From assembly GCF_028294535.1 (NCBI RefSeq), contig NZ_JAQBIE010000005.1:162433-226432 (forward strand): a stretch of 64,000 nt of DNA, given 5' to 3'. The notes beneath the pieces are model-generated. The model saw nothing but the letters and a program-made list of their open reading frames with translations, was not told where the DNA came from and did no database searches. Each line of letters begins with the position of its first letter. The stretch's first letter is position 1. Below are positions 38,452 through 47,375 of the stretch, in pieces. The translations under genes were made by a program, and so were the position numbers. This stretch comes from Paracoccus onchidii (GTDB taxonomy: Bacteria; Pseudomonadota; Alphaproteobacteria; Rhodobacterales; Rhodobacteraceae).

Positions 38452-38955
38452 ATGGACAGGAATGACCCCGATCGCATTGATGATGCACTGATCGCGCTGC
38501 GGCGCATTTTGCGCGCGACAGAGCTGTATGAGCGCGATCTGGCGCAATCCGTCGGGCTGACGCCGGCCAAATTGCGCGTGCTTCAATTATTGACGGGCAA
38601 GGGCACCGGCAGTGCAACGCCGACCGAACTTGCGAACCATATGGGGGTGCGTCAGGCCACCGTGACTGCATTGGTCGATCAATTGGAAAAACGCGGCTAC
38701 GCCAGCAGGCATCGCTCAAGCAGCGATCGCCGTCAGATGCTGATCTCGGTCACTGAAGCCGGGGCCGAGGCTTTGCGCGATGCACCCAATGCCCTGCAGC
38801 AGCAATTCGTTCATGGGTTTGCACGGCTGGCCGATTGGGAACAGGCCATGCTGATCGCGGGCCTTGAACGTGTGGCCTCCATGTTGAACGCAGGCGAAAT
38901 CGACGCTTCGCCGGTTCTGGCGACGGGCGACATCCGAACCGGTCGCCCGCGCTGA
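38452..38955 (+). CDS. ectR: MarR-family transcriptional regulator, probable EctR
   Basis: A 167-residue winged-helix MarR regulator. The recognition region is TPTELANHMGVRQATVTALVDQLEKRGY (residues about 60-88) and the wing is RHRSSSDRRQMLISVTEAG. EctR homologues adjacent to ect genes repress ectoine synthesis in methylotrophs and other halotolerant bacteria, and the divergent position next to ectA supports the same role here. The ATG at 38452 is chosen by homology-like length; the ribosome site is weak and the upstream frame is open but AT-rich and non-coding in appearance. Confidence 0.88.
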   Translation: MDRNDPDRIDDALIALRRILRATELYERDLAQSVGLTPAKLRVLQLLTGKGTGSATPTELANHMGVRQATVTALVDQLEKRGYASRHRSSSDRRQMLISVTEAGAEALRDAPNALQQQFVHGFARLADWEQAMLIAGLERVASMLNAGEIDASPVLATGDIRTGRPR

Positions 38956-38965
38956 ATTTACAATT

Positions 38966-40366
38966 TTACTGTGACGACCCCCAAGGGCCGTGCTCGTCTG
39001 CGATTCCGTCGATACGTTCGAAACCATGCGCGCCGAAGAAATCGCGTTGAGCCTGGATCATGTTGGCGGTGCCGCGTGCGGTTCGCATCATGTCAAACCA
39101 CATCAACCCGGATGCAAGCGCCGGCAGGGGATGCCCGGCGGCGATGCCATTTGCCACCACCTGACGCAGCGCAGGCAGCGCTTTTTCGATCAGATCTGCA
39201 AAATAGGGGGCCATGGCCAGATTGCGACCGGGATCTTCGGCAAGCGCGTCAGCCATATCATTCAGCATCGCCGAGCGGATGATGCAACCGGCGCGCCAGA
39301 CACGGGCGATCCCGGGAAGGTCCAGCGACCAGCCAAAGCTTTTTGCGGCACCTTCGATCATCAAGAAGCCTTGCGCGTAACACAGGATCTTGCCCGCGAT
39401 CAAAGCCTGTTCAAGCACCTGAGGGGGCAGGTCGATGCCGGTTGCGGGGGCGCCAAAGCGTTCCTCGCCTGCCTTGCGTTCGTCCAGGCGGGCCGAAACA
39501 TTACGCGCCATGACTGCGGCTTCGATCACCGGGATCGGCGCAGCCAGATGCTGGGCCTCGATCGCGGTCCAGCGACCGGTGCCTTTCTGGCCGGCCCGAT
39601 CAAGGATCATGTCGACCATGGGCCTGTCGCCATGGGGATCGGATGCGGCGGTGACCTTGGCGGAAATTTCGATCAGATAGGATTGCAGCGGCCCATTGTT
39701 CCAGTTGTCGAAAATGGCCGAGATCTGCCCGGCGCTTTTGTCCATGCCGTCGCGCAACAGACCATAGACCTCGGCGATCATCTGCATATCAGCATATTCG
39801 ATGCCATTATGGACCATCTTGACGAAATGCCCCGCCCCGGCATCGCCCATTCGTGCCGCGCAGGGGCTGCCATCCTCGGCCTTGGCCGAGATCGCGGTGA
39901 GCACCTTGCCGATGCGATCCCAATCCGCCGCCGTTCCGCCGGCCATGATCGAAGGGCCATGACGCGCACCTTCTTCTCCGCCTGATACTCCCATCCCCAG
40001 AAAGCGGAAGGGAAGCCCGGCTTCGCTGCGCCGGTTGGTATCGTGGAAATCGGCGTTGCCGGCATCAATGACAAGATCGTCCTGGCCCAGCAATGGGGTC
40101 AGGGCAGCAAGCTGGTCATCAACGGCGGGGCCGGCCGGAACCATCAGGATGATCGTGCGTGGTTCCGCGATCTTCGCGACAAGCTCTTCCAGGGTTTCGG
40201 TCGGCACAACCTGTTCGGCCAATTCGCCCGCGCCTGCGTGGAACCGGTGCGTTACCTCGGTCGTGCGATTCCAGACGGCAATGGGGAAGCCTTTTTCGGC
40301 AATGTTCAGCGCAAGTGCTGCGCCCATTGTTCCCAATCCGATCAATCCGATTTCGGCCTGTGCCAT
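38966..40366 (-). CDS. gnd: 6-phosphogluconate dehydrogenase (decarboxylating)
   Basis: A 466-residue pentose-phosphate enzyme that oxidises 6-phosphogluconate to ribulose-5-phosphate and CO2 with NADP+. The Rossmann motif is IGLIGLGTMGAALALNIAEKG. The substrate motifs FLGMGVSGGEEGARHGPSIMAGG and GHFVKMVHNGIEYADMQMIAE (catalytic Lys) are intact, as is the GQKGTGRWTAIEAQ segment near 257. GGAG is 11 bases before the ATG. It converges on ectR, with only 10 bases between stops. Confidence 0.96.
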   Translation of the reverse strand: MAQAEIGLIGLGTMGAALALNIAEKGFPIAVWNRTTEVTHRFHAGAGELAEQVVPTETLEELVAKIAEPRTIILMVPAGPAVDDQLAALTPLLGQDDLVIDAGNADFHDTNRRSEAGLPFRFLGMGVSGGEEGARHGPSIMAGGTAADWDRIGKVLTAISAKAEDGSPCAARMGDAGAGHFVKMVHNGIEYADMQMIAEVYGLLRDGMDKSAGQISAIFDNWNNGPLQSYLIEISAKVTAASDPHGDRPMVDMILDRAGQKGTGRWTAIEAQHLAAPIPVIEAAVMARNVSARLDERKAGEERFGAPATGIDLPPQVLEQALIAGKILCYAQGFLMIEGAAKSFGWSLDLPGIARVWRAGCIIRSAMLNDMADALAEDPGRNLAMAPYFADLIEKALPALRQVVANGIAAGHPLPALASGLMWFDMMRTARGTANMIQAQRDFFGAHGFERIDGIADEHGPWGSSQ

Positions 40367-40500
40367 TGCCGGTCTCCTAAGCAGGTCTGTTTTGCGGGTT
40401 GTTTACGCTAACGCCATGGCGGTGTCACGTCACCGCGTGCATCCGGTTGACGCAAGATGCGCAAGGGCGGCGTATCTTGCAGTGGAACGCAACGCCGGCA

Positions 40501-41352
40501 TCACAATGCCAGCAACTCACGCCGGAATTTCGGATCGCTCAGAACCACTTCGCCCGCACCGATATGTGCGGCATGGACCAAAGCACCAGATGTCAGTTCC
40601 TGCGCGAATATGACTGCGCCCGACAGGTCGCGGCCACATGCCAATGCGGCGATAACGAGCGCCGCGAACAGATCACCCGTTCCCGGAAGCGCCACGGGCT
40701 GTAGCCTGGTGGCGTGACGAAGCGGGGTTTCTCCGCCGCAGATGATCGTTTCCAGCATTCCGTCCGCTGTGTCCTCAAGAACGCATCCGGTCACAATCGC
40801 CGTGCCATTGGCCGCCAGTCGCAGGGATTGTGCGGCATCCTGCAGCTCGTCCAGGCGGTTGACAGGTTGCCCGGTCAGATAGGCCAGCTCGAACGCGTTC
40901 GGTGTTGCCAGATCGGCCATGGGCAACAACCGGTCACGCATGATTTCGGCGATTTCCGCCGGGACATACAAGCCGGGGGCGTGATCCCCCATGACCGGGT
41001 CGCAAAGATAGCGCAGCCGGGGATTGGCCGCTTTTGCAACCGCGACATAATCGGCCACCAGCTCGGCCACCTCGATCGAGCCGATATATCCGCTCATGAT
41101 CCATGTCGCGCGCTGGGGCAGATCTCTTTCGGTGGCGCCCAGCAACAGATCCGCAAAGATCTCTTTGGGAACGGGGGCGCCGCGAAGGGTTGCGTAATCG
41201 GGGGTGTTCGAAAACAGCACGGTTGGAATCTGGGCGACCTCCAATCCGGCGGCCTGCATCGGAAAGGCCGCAGCCGAATTGCCGACATGGCCAAAGACCA
41301 CCTGACTTTGTATCGAAATGATCAGAGGGGGGCGTTGTGTCCTGGGGGTCAT
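40501..41352 (-). CDS. pdxY: Pyridoxal kinase
   Basis: A 283-residue ribokinase-fold kinase that phosphorylates pyridoxal in the B6 salvage pathway. Motifs are LIISIQSQVVFGHVGNSAAAFPMQ (residues 10-33), RYLCDPVMGDHAPGLYVP near 115 and the ATP/anion-hole VALPGTGDLFAALVIAAL near 222 with the catalytic Asp. Its ATG overlaps the upstream MOSC gene stop by four bases (ATGA), so translation is coupled. A longer in-frame start inside the MOSC gene is unlikely. Confidence 0.93.
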   Translation of the reverse strand: MTPRTQRPPLIISIQSQVVFGHVGNSAAAFPMQAAGLEVAQIPTVLFSNTPDYATLRGAPVPKEIFADLLLGATERDLPQRATWIMSGYIGSIEVAELVADYVAVAKAANPRLRYLCDPVMGDHAPGLYVPAEIAEIMRDRLLPMADLATPNAFELAYLTGQPVNRLDELQDAAQSLRLAANGTAIVTGCVLEDTADGMLETIICGGETPLRHATRLQPVALPGTGDLFAALVIAALACGRDLSGAVIFAQELTSGALVHAAHIGAGEVVLSDPKFRRELLAL

Positions 41353-42038
41353 GCTGATCCTTCCAGCCGCGGTTTCCAATTCTCGACCTTGCCGCTGTCC
41401 AGTCTGCGCCGCGCGTATTTGCGCCAGCCATCTGCCAGGACAGGCAGGTTGGCGATGGCAGACAGTTCTTCGCGGTTCAGGCGGTCGACATACATGGCAT
41501 GCCACAATCGCCTGATGGTCCATTCGGGAATGACCCGGTCTTGAAGGTCCATGGAGTCGCCGGGGCAGACATCACCGGGTTCCAATACGCGATAATACCA
41601 TCCGGTCTTGCCAGTGTCCTGCACTTGCCGCGCCAATCCGGTTTGACCGAAGCGCAGGTTCAGCTTCCAGCAGGGTTGCCGCCCTTGCGAGACCTGGATC
41701 AAGGCCGTTCCAAGGCGAAAGACATCGCCGACGGCAATGTCGGATTCGGTGATGCCGCAGGTCGAGATATTTTCGCCAAAGGCACCGGCGGCGTCGAGAA
41801 TGGCGGTCGGGTCCAGCTGGCGGCGCCAGAAATCGTAATGGTCCCGCGGGTAATGATGCAGCGCCTTTTCGGTTCCGCCGTGGACGCGTTGGTCAGCCTG
41901 TGCATCATTGCTCAGACCTGTCGGGCCGATCGATGTTCTGGCGCGGATCGGGAATTTTGCGATTCCTGACAGGATATCGCTGCCGACAATCGGGGCAACC
42001 TGACCGATCAACACCTGGGGGGACTGGGGAAGCATCAT
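41349..42038 (-). CDS. MOSC-domain protein (YiiM-like)
   Basis: 229 residues of the MOSC superfamily, which handle sulfur or molybdenum-cofactor chemistry. The conserved cysteine lies in QVSQGRQPCWKLNLRFGQ near residue 125. The family-specific HGGTEKALHHYPRDHYDFW is near residue 53 and the 3-alpha helical tail (WTIRRLWHAMYVDRLNREEL) near 172. YiiM in E. coli reduces N-hydroxylated purines, so detoxification is one possible role. It overlaps pdxY by four bases. Two adjacent ATGs (42038, 42035) are both possible, and no clear ribosome site is present. Confidence 0.87.
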   Translation of the reverse strand: MMLPQSPQVLIGQVAPIVGSDILSGIAKFPIRARTSIGPTGLSNDAQADQRVHGGTEKALHHYPRDHYDFWRRQLDPTAILDAAGAFGENISTCGITESDIAVGDVFRLGTALIQVSQGRQPCWKLNLRFGQTGLARQVQDTGKTGWYYRVLEPGDVCPGDSMDLQDRVIPEWTIRRLWHAMYVDRLNREELSAIANLPVLADGWRKYARRRLDSGKVENWKPRLEGSA

Positions 42039-42045
42039 CTGGTTG

Positions 42046-42059
42046 GCAAACCGGTTTGC
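42046..42059. promoter_or_regulatory. Perfect 14-bp palindrome upstream of the MOSC gene, LacI-operator-like
   Basis: GCAAACCGGTTTGC is perfectly symmetrical, starts 8 bases upstream of the MOSC start codon and has the central CCGG typical of LacI-family operators. It shares the core AACCGGTT with the palindrome in the inositol locus. The location so close to the start would suit repression. The binding protein is unknown. Confidence 0.45.
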
Positions 42060-42066
42060 ATCATAC

Positions 42067-42092
42067 CGGCACGGGCCGGCCGGCCCATGCCG
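42067..42092. terminator. GC-rich hairpin after bioY
   Basis: Arms CGGCA-C-GGGCC and GGCCC-A-TGCCG fold on a GGCC loop, 16 bases past the bioY stop. There is no T-tract on the minus strand, so termination is uncertain; it may be a processing or attenuation structure. Confidence 0.45.
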
Positions 42093-42107
42093 TCGTCTGT
42101 TTCGGGC

Positions 42108-42653
42108 TTAGCCGCGCAGGCGCAGGCCAGCTTGCACCAGCATGGTTGCCACCGCGACCTTGAACAGATCACCAAGGATGAAGGGGGCGAATCCGGTGGC
42201 GATCAGCTTGTCCGCGGGCACATAGACCGACAGCCATGCCAGCCCCGGCAGATAGATCGCCGCAACACCGGCCAGCATCGCAATCGTGCGGCCGGCAAAG
42301 CCGCGTTGCTGCGCCAGAACACCCGTCACCAGCATCGCCAAAGCCATGCCGGCCAGAAAGCCACCCGTCGGGCCAGCCAGATAGGCAAGACCGATACCAC
42401 GTTCTGGCGAACCCGCGAAAACAGGCAGTCCGGCCATGCCCGCACCCAGATAGGCAACCATTGCCGCCATGCCCAGACGCGGACCGAGCACCGTCGCGAT
42501 CAGCAGGACCGCCATGGTCTGCAGGGTCATCGGCACGGGCCAGAAAGGAACCTGCGTCTTGGCGCTCAGGGTCAGCAGGGCGGCACCGGCCAGGGCCAGT
42601 CCGACAGCTTTTGCAGGATTGCGCGCGAAGGACGCGCCTTGGATCATTTGCAT
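42108..42653 (-). CDS. bioY: Biotin transporter BioY
   Basis: A 181-residue integral membrane S-component of the ECF-type biotin importer. Six hydrophobic segments and the BioY signatures AKTQVPFWPVPMTLQTMAVLL, GAGMAGLPVFAG and GPTGGFLAGMALA are visible. The ATG at 42653 has AAAGGAA six bases upstream. No bioM/bioN energising genes are adjacent; solitary BioY proteins can transport or use shared modules. No BioR-type operator was recognised upstream. Confidence 0.94.
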   Translation of the reverse strand: MQMIQGASFARNPAKAVGLALAGAALLTLSAKTQVPFWPVPMTLQTMAVLLIATVLGPRLGMAAMVAYLGAGMAGLPVFAGSPERGIGLAYLAGPTGGFLAGMALAMLVTGVLAQQRGFAGRTIAMLAGVAAIYLPGLAWLSVYVPADKLIATGFAPFILGDLFKVAVATMLVQAGLRLRG

Positions 42654-42755
42654 TACAGTTCCTTTCTCCGTTGGATCGCGGATCATCAGTCGATACGACC
42701 GCCGCACCGTGGCGTCAACAACCAGAAGGTTGCCGTTATCCGGGGCGGCAAGGGG

Positions 42756-43655
42756 TCAGGATGGGTTGTAAAGCCCGCTGGTCTTCAATGCCTTGGCCAA
42801 ACCGGCCAGTATCATGCTGTCATGGGAATGCGCCTTCACCGGCAAGCCTTGCGATGCCAATGCCGAACGATAGAAACGGACCATCGACCCGTCGCCGATC
42901 AGGGCAACCTGCTGACCCAGCCAATAGGGGCGTGCGGCGGCCATCTCGGCACCGATAAGCAAGCCGGCCAGCCTGACAAAGGCTTGATTTCGTGCAAGGC
43001 CGGACAGCCGGATTTCGGCCCCCAATGACGCGATGTCAGCCGCGATTGCGGCAGGGCGCGACATGGTCTGTTCGACAGCCTCGGAAAAGATACCTTCGTC
43101 AAAGGGCGTGTCAGACGCGTCAGCGCCGGTCAAAGACATCATGCCGGCAAGAAGGCCCATCATTTCGGGGGTCAGGAAGTTGCGGAAACTGACCACCTCA
43201 TTGGCGCTGACATGGACCCAGCTGCTTTGGGTTTCCGCAAGGCACAGGACCACGCCATCGAACTTTTCATTGCCGGCCAGAAAGCCCGCAATCGCCGTTT
43301 CCTCGCCGCCAAGCAGGGCGGGTGGGCGTTGTTGGGCCAAACCGGGCAGGTAGTTGATCGTGGAAAGCTGCGGGCTGTCGGCCACCAGGCTGCGCAGAAC
43401 CTCGGTTTCCCCGATGACATGGGGCGCGTTGGCGATTCCACCCAGTTGATGGCCGCTGCACATGACGGGCAATCTTGCATCTGCGTCCAGTGAGGGGCCG
43501 ATACGGGCCAGGATCGCCCGTTCCATTGCACCGTGATCCGCATTGCCGACGCCATCGCCCTTGTGCCGCGAGATCACGGCACCATCCCGACCCAGTATCC
43601 AGATATGCAGATGACGTGATGTGCTGTGAACGGCAATCATCGCGGGTGTGTTCAT
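42756..43655 (-). CDS. dgoK: 2-dehydro-3-deoxygalactonokinase (DgoK family)
   Basis: A 299-residue sugar-acid kinase of the DgoK family, which phosphorylates 2-keto-3-deoxy-galactonate. It starts PAMIAVHSTSRHLHIWILGRDG. The family core MCSGHQLGGIANAPHV (normally CSGMIGS.. or similar) and PGLAQQRPPALLGGEETAIAGFLAG near 105 are recognisable, as is QVALIGDGSMVRFYRSAL near 250. The usual N-terminal DWGTT phosphate-binding motif is replaced by AVHSTSRH, so activity may be altered. AAGGAA precedes the ATG by six bases. No other De Ley-Doudoroff galactonate genes are adjacent. Confidence 0.72.
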   Translation of the reverse strand: MNTPAMIAVHSTSRHLHIWILGRDGAVISRHKGDGVGNADHGAMERAILARIGPSLDADARLPVMCSGHQLGGIANAPHVIGETEVLRSLVADSPQLSTINYLPGLAQQRPPALLGGEETAIAGFLAGNEKFDGVVLCLAETQSSWVHVSANEVVSFRNFLTPEMMGLLAGMMSLTGADASDTPFDEGIFSEAVEQTMSRPAAIAADIASLGAEIRLSGLARNQAFVRLAGLLIGAEMAAARPYWLGQQVALIGDGSMVRFYRSALASQGLPVKAHSHDSMILAGLAKALKTSGLYNPS

Positions 43656-43696
43656 CTTGATTTCCTTGTCGATGTTCCGGGTATGGCTGGCCCGGA

Positions 43697-44641
43697 TCAC
43701 GGCAGAATTGCAAGCCACATCCAGACCGTAAAGATGGACGAGGCGGTCGCGACCAGAACCGAGGTCGCCGCGACCCGTTTTGCATTGCCATAGATATTGG
43801 CGAAGAGATAGGCGTTGACGCCCGGCGCCATGGCGGCCGTCAGCACTGCTGAACGCAGTCCCGCGACATCCAACCCTGAAAAACGACCCAAGCCATAGGT
43901 GATGGCTGGGTGAAGGATCAGAGAGCAGGCACAACACATCGCGATTGTCGCCAGATCTCCTTCGGGGCGGTATCTGAACAGGATACCGCCAAGACCGAAC
44001 AATGCGGCGGGCAGGGCGGCTTTGACCATCATGTCGGTGGCGGCCCAGAAACCTTCGGGCAGGACCAGACCGGCCTGCATCGACAGATTGGTCACGAAGC
44101 CAAGGCTGATGCCGATGACAAGCGGCGTGCGCAACACACCTGACAGGGCGCGCAGCGCGACATGCCCGATGGCAAGATTCTTGCCGCGTGCGCGCGTGAA
44201 CTCCATCACCGTAATGCCAAAGGTGTAAAGCATCGGCGAATGCAGCACGATGATCGCCCAGTTCCCGCTCAGTGCGTCAGGACCATAGGCACGTTCGGTT
44301 ATCGGTATGCCCAGAAGGACAGTGTTGGAAAACAGGCATACGAACCCGATGGCCACGCAATCCGGCAGGGGGCGCGAAAACAGGTAACGGGCGCCCAGCC
44401 AGCCGGCCGCAAAGCTTGCGAATGCACCGATGTAGAATGGCAGCAGAAGCGATAGTCGGAATTCGGATTGCAGATCCAGGCGCGCCATGGATGCAAATAG
44501 CAGGCATGGCACGGCGAAATTCTGTGCAAACCGCATCAGCCCGTCGGAATCGCGTTCGCTGAACCACCCCCGCCACGAGACGAAATAGCCGAACCCGACA
44601 AGCAGAAAGACCGGAAGAATTGTCGTGAACAGGGCGCTCAC
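43697..44641 (-). CDS. AEC-family (auxin efflux carrier-like) transporter
   Basis: A 314-residue membrane protein with about ten hydrophobic segments in two halves. It starts MSALFTTILPVFLLVGFGYFVSWRGWF and includes the family-typical LFSNTVLLGIPITERAYG near residue 105 and PAALFGLGGILFRYRPEGD near residue 215. Bacterial AEC proteins such as MleP and MdcF carry malate, malonate or other organic acids. The substrate is not determinable here. Its ATG overlaps the MBL hydrolase stop by four bases, so it belongs to the tail of the tmk-holB-tatD operon. Confidence 0.87.
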   Translation of the reverse strand: MSALFTTILPVFLLVGFGYFVSWRGWFSERDSDGLMRFAQNFAVPCLLFASMARLDLQSEFRLSLLLPFYIGAFASFAAGWLGARYLFSRPLPDCVAIGFVCLFSNTVLLGIPITERAYGPDALSGNWAIIVLHSPMLYTFGITVMEFTRARGKNLAIGHVALRALSGVLRTPLVIGISLGFVTNLSMQAGLVLPEGFWAATDMMVKAALPAALFGLGGILFRYRPEGDLATIAMCCACSLILHPAITYGLGRFSGLDVAGLRSAVLTAAMAPGVNAYLFANIYGNAKRVAATSVLVATASSIFTVWMWLAILP

Positions 44642-45456
44642 GTCGCGCCAAGCGATTGCGGAGTCCGCAATTCGATTTCAAGCATCATCCCATCATATGC
44701 AGGAACAATATGATCTGGTGTGCGGGCCATGACATCATCATAATCCATGTCGATATGCATATTGGTCAACACCCCCTTGGTGGCGCGCGAACGCATCAGC
44801 CAGTCAAGCGTCTTGTCCAGGTGGGCATGGCTGGGATGGGGATCATGCCGCAGGGCATCACAGATGAAAATTTTGGCGTCCGATATGACTGGCCAGGCGG
44901 ATTCCGGAATTTCCGAGACATCGGGCAGGTAAACCAGTTCCCCGATCCGGAACCCCAGCGCGGAAATCTCGCCATGCTGCACCGAAAAGGGATGAAGGAC
45001 GATTTCTCCTCCGGGACCTGTGATGGTGACGGGGCCGTCAATCCGGTGAAGATCGGCGATCGGGGGGTAAAAACTGCCTTCCGGTGTCTGGAAAATATAT
45101 CCGAAACGCTCGGTCAGTGCCGCTGATGTCGGGCCATCCGCCCAAACCGGCATGCGCTTCTTTGCATTGAAAACCAGTTGGCGCAGATCATCAATCCCAT
45201 GGACATGATCCGCATGTGCGTGGGTGTAAATGACCGCATCCAGTGTCGCGACCCCCGCATCAAGAAGTTGCGGGACCATATCGGGGCCGGTGTCGATCAG
45301 AACCTGTGTGATTCCACCTGATCCCTGACGTTCCAGCAAAAGCGAACAGCGCCGCCGCCGATTTCTGGGATTCGCAGGGTCGCAGGCACCCCAGCGATTG
45401 CCCAGACGCGGCACGCCCCCCGACGATCCGCAGCCCAGGATCGTGGCACGGATCAC
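44638..45456 (-). CDS. MBL-fold metallo-hydrolase (PhnP-like)
   Basis: A 272-residue metallo-beta-lactamase-fold hydrolase resembling PhnP-type cyclic phosphodiesterases. It has TILGCGSSGGVPRLGNRWGACDP at the N-terminus (a Cys-containing substrate loop usual in this subfamily), the metal motif YTHAHADHVHGIDDLRQL near residue 78, and later ligands LVYLPDVSEIPESAW and FICDALRHDPHPSHAH. It overlaps tatD by four bases. The tatD-MBL pair downstream of holB is a conserved arrangement in Rhodobacterales, suggesting a nucleic-acid housekeeping role. Confidence 0.88.
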   Translation of the reverse strand: MIRATILGCGSSGGVPRLGNRWGACDPANPRNRRRRCSLLLERQGSGGITQVLIDTGPDMVPQLLDAGVATLDAVIYTHAHADHVHGIDDLRQLVFNAKKRMPVWADGPTSAALTERFGYIFQTPEGSFYPPIADLHRIDGPVTITGPGGEIVLHPFSVQHGEISALGFRIGELVYLPDVSEIPESAWPVISDAKIFICDALRHDPHPSHAHLDKTLDWLMRSRATKGVLTNMHIDMDYDDVMARTPDHIVPAYDGMMLEIELRTPQSLGAT

Positions 45457-46259
45457 GCCTTGCCTCCGGCGGCCTTGCGGAACAGTCGGTCGAAATTGTC
45501 CGAGGTTTGCTGCGCAAATGATTGATAGTCCATGCCAAAAACATCTGCTCCGACAGCAGCGGTCTTGGCGACATAGGCGGGTTCGTTGCGTTTTCCGCGA
45601 TATGGCGGCGGCGCCAGATAGGGGCTGTCGGTTTCAATCAGGATGCGATCGACGGGCGCGGCGGCGAATATTTCACGCAGTTCGCCCGAGCGTGGAAATG
45701 CGGCGATTCCCGACATGGACAGGTAGAAGCCCAACTCTAGCGCGGTATGCGCAAGCGCCGCGCCCGAGCTGAAGCAATGCATCACGCAATCAAACGCCCC
45801 GGCGGCATGTTCCGTCGACAGGATTTCCGCCATATCCTCATCCGCGTTGCGCGAATGGATGATCAGGGGCAATCCGGTCCGCCGCGCGGCCTCGATGTGC
45901 AGGCGCAGGCTTTCACGCTGAATCCCGGCGCTTTCGGCGGTGTAATGATAGTCCAATCCGGTTTCGCCTATTCCGACAAATTTCGGATGGCGCGCCATGT
46001 CTTCCAGCTGTTGCAGGGTCGCCATGGGTTCCTCGGCCACGCTCATCGGATGGGTGCCGGCGGCATAATAGACGCCTTCATAGGCTTCGGCCAGGGCGCG
46101 GACCTGCGGTTCATTGCGCAATCTGGTGCAAATCGTGACCATACGGGTCACCCCGGCCTCGTTGGCGCGGGTGATCAGGGCGTCCAGTTCGCCCTCGAAA
46201 TCGGGAAAGTCGAGATGGCAATGGCTATCGACAATCGGCGGGATGGCCGCTTGGGTCAT
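45453..46259 (-). CDS. tatD: TatD-family metal-dependent DNase/hydrolase
   Basis: A 268-residue TIM-barrel amidohydrolase-type nuclease. Family motifs are IVDSHCHLDFPDFEGE (residues 9-24), GIGETGLDYHYTAES near 95, LIIHSRNADEDM near 130, MHCFSSGAALA and RILIETDSPYLAPPPYRGKRNEP near 205. All metal-ligand His, Glu and Asp residues appear present. TatD/YcfH proteins show 3'-5' DNase activity and participate in repair. It lies three bases downstream of holB and overlaps the MBL hydrolase gene. Confidence 0.94.
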   Translation of the reverse strand: MTQAAIPPIVDSHCHLDFPDFEGELDALITRANEAGVTRMVTICTRLRNEPQVRALAEAYEGVYYAAGTHPMSVAEEPMATLQQLEDMARHPKFVGIGETGLDYHYTAESAGIQRESLRLHIEAARRTGLPLIIHSRNADEDMAEILSTEHAAGAFDCVMHCFSSGAALAHTALELGFYLSMSGIAAFPRSGELREIFAAAPVDRILIETDSPYLAPPPYRGKRNEPAYVAKTAAVGADVFGMDYQSFAQQTSDNFDRLFRKAAGGKA

Positions 46260-46262
46260 GGG

Positions 46263-47375
46263 TCAACCTTTGGCTGGCAATGCGGATTGTGCTGACGGCA
46301 GATGCGCCAGTTCCGTCAGCATATCCATCACCAGAGCCGCGGGGTCAAGGTTGACGGCCCGGCCCGCACGCGCGCGCGCCGACAAACGCGCCTGAGCATC
46401 GGCCCAGTCGCGGGCTGCATGATCATGTGGGGACAGACGGCTGAGCAAGTTACCTTCTCCCTTGGCGGCCTGCGGCAACGGGGCACCCATCAGGCCGGCA
46501 CGGGCTGTTCGTGTCAGAAAACGATCAAGAAGCGTGATGACCAGATCAAACGGGTCGCCGTCGGCCGTCGCGCGTCCTGCAGCCCGATCAGACAGCTTGG
46601 CGGCGGCCTGTCGATCCAGACGCGGCAGGGTTGCGAACAGATCGATGATTTCCTGATAGCGACTCAGCCCGTCCTGACCTGCAAGACGCAAGGCCTCGCC
46701 AACCGATCCTTCCGACAATGCTGCCAGGGATTCGCCGTCCTCTTCAATGCCGAAATCCGCAAGCGCGCGGGTCATCAGATCCGGAGGCAAGGGCGACAGG
46801 CGCAGGGTCCGGCAGCGCGATCTGATCGTTGGCAGAAGGCGTGCAGGCTGATGGGCAATCAACAGGATCAAGCCGTTCTTCGGCGGCTCTTCAAGCACCT
46901 TCAGCAGTGCGTTCGCGGCGTTGGGGTTCATTTCATCGGCGCAATCGACGATTGCGACGCGCCAGCCACCGTCAGAGGCGGACATGTGAAAAAAGGACAA
47001 AAGCCGCCGAACCTCATCGACGGTGATCTCTGCGCGCAGACGCCCGGTCTTTTCATCCCATGGCCTGCGCAGCAATTGCAGCCGTGGCTCGGACAGGGCT
47101 TGCACCCTATGGGCGACGGGATCGTCTGCAGGCACCGACATATCCGGGCTGACCGCGCCCGACAGCAGCCACCGGGCGATATTCCAGGCCAACGTTGCCT
47201 TGCCGATGCCACGCGGGCCGGTCAACAGCCAGGCATGATGCAATCGCCCGCTGCGTTCGGCATCGATGAATTCCTGTGCGGGTCCGGCATGGCCGTGCAA
47301 ATGCCGCGCCATGCGTGGGTGGGGAACACCCGGCACGCGGTCGGGTTCGGGTATATCTGCCGGCTCGGTTTTCAA
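46263..47375 (-). CDS. holB: DNA polymerase III subunit delta'
   Basis: A 370-residue clamp-loader subunit. The AAA+ fold has the P-loop-like GPRGIGKATLAWNIARWL near residue 54 and the sensor/Walker B region VAIVDCADEMNPNAANALLKVLEEPP near 142, a segment characteristic of HolB/DnaX homologues. It is longer than E. coli delta' (334). It overlaps tmk by four bases and is followed by tatD, an order conserved in many proteobacteria. Confidence 0.92.
   Translation of the reverse strand: MKTEPADIPEPDRVPGVPHPRMARHLHGHAGPAQEFIDAERSGRLHHAWLLTGPRGIGKATLAWNIARWLLSGAVSPDMSVPADDPVAHRVQALSEPRLQLLRRPWDEKTGRLRAEITVDEVRRLLSFFHMSASDGGWRVAIVDCADEMNPNAANALLKVLEEPPKNGLILLIAHQPARLLPTIRSRCRTLRLSPLPPDLMTRALADFGIEEDGESLAALSEGSVGEALRLAGQDGLSRYQEIIDLFATLPRLDRQAAAKLSDRAAGRATADGDPFDLVITLLDRFLTRTARAGLMGAPLPQAAKGEGNLLSRLSPHDHAARDWADAQARLSARARAGRAVNLDPAALVMDMLTELAHLPSAQSALPAKG

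Noticed and set aside
40367..40500. Gluconate-type (GntR/LacI) operator GTTTACGCTAAC upstream of gnd
   Set aside because: Only 8 of 12 positions are symmetrical, which is too weak to call without comparative data.
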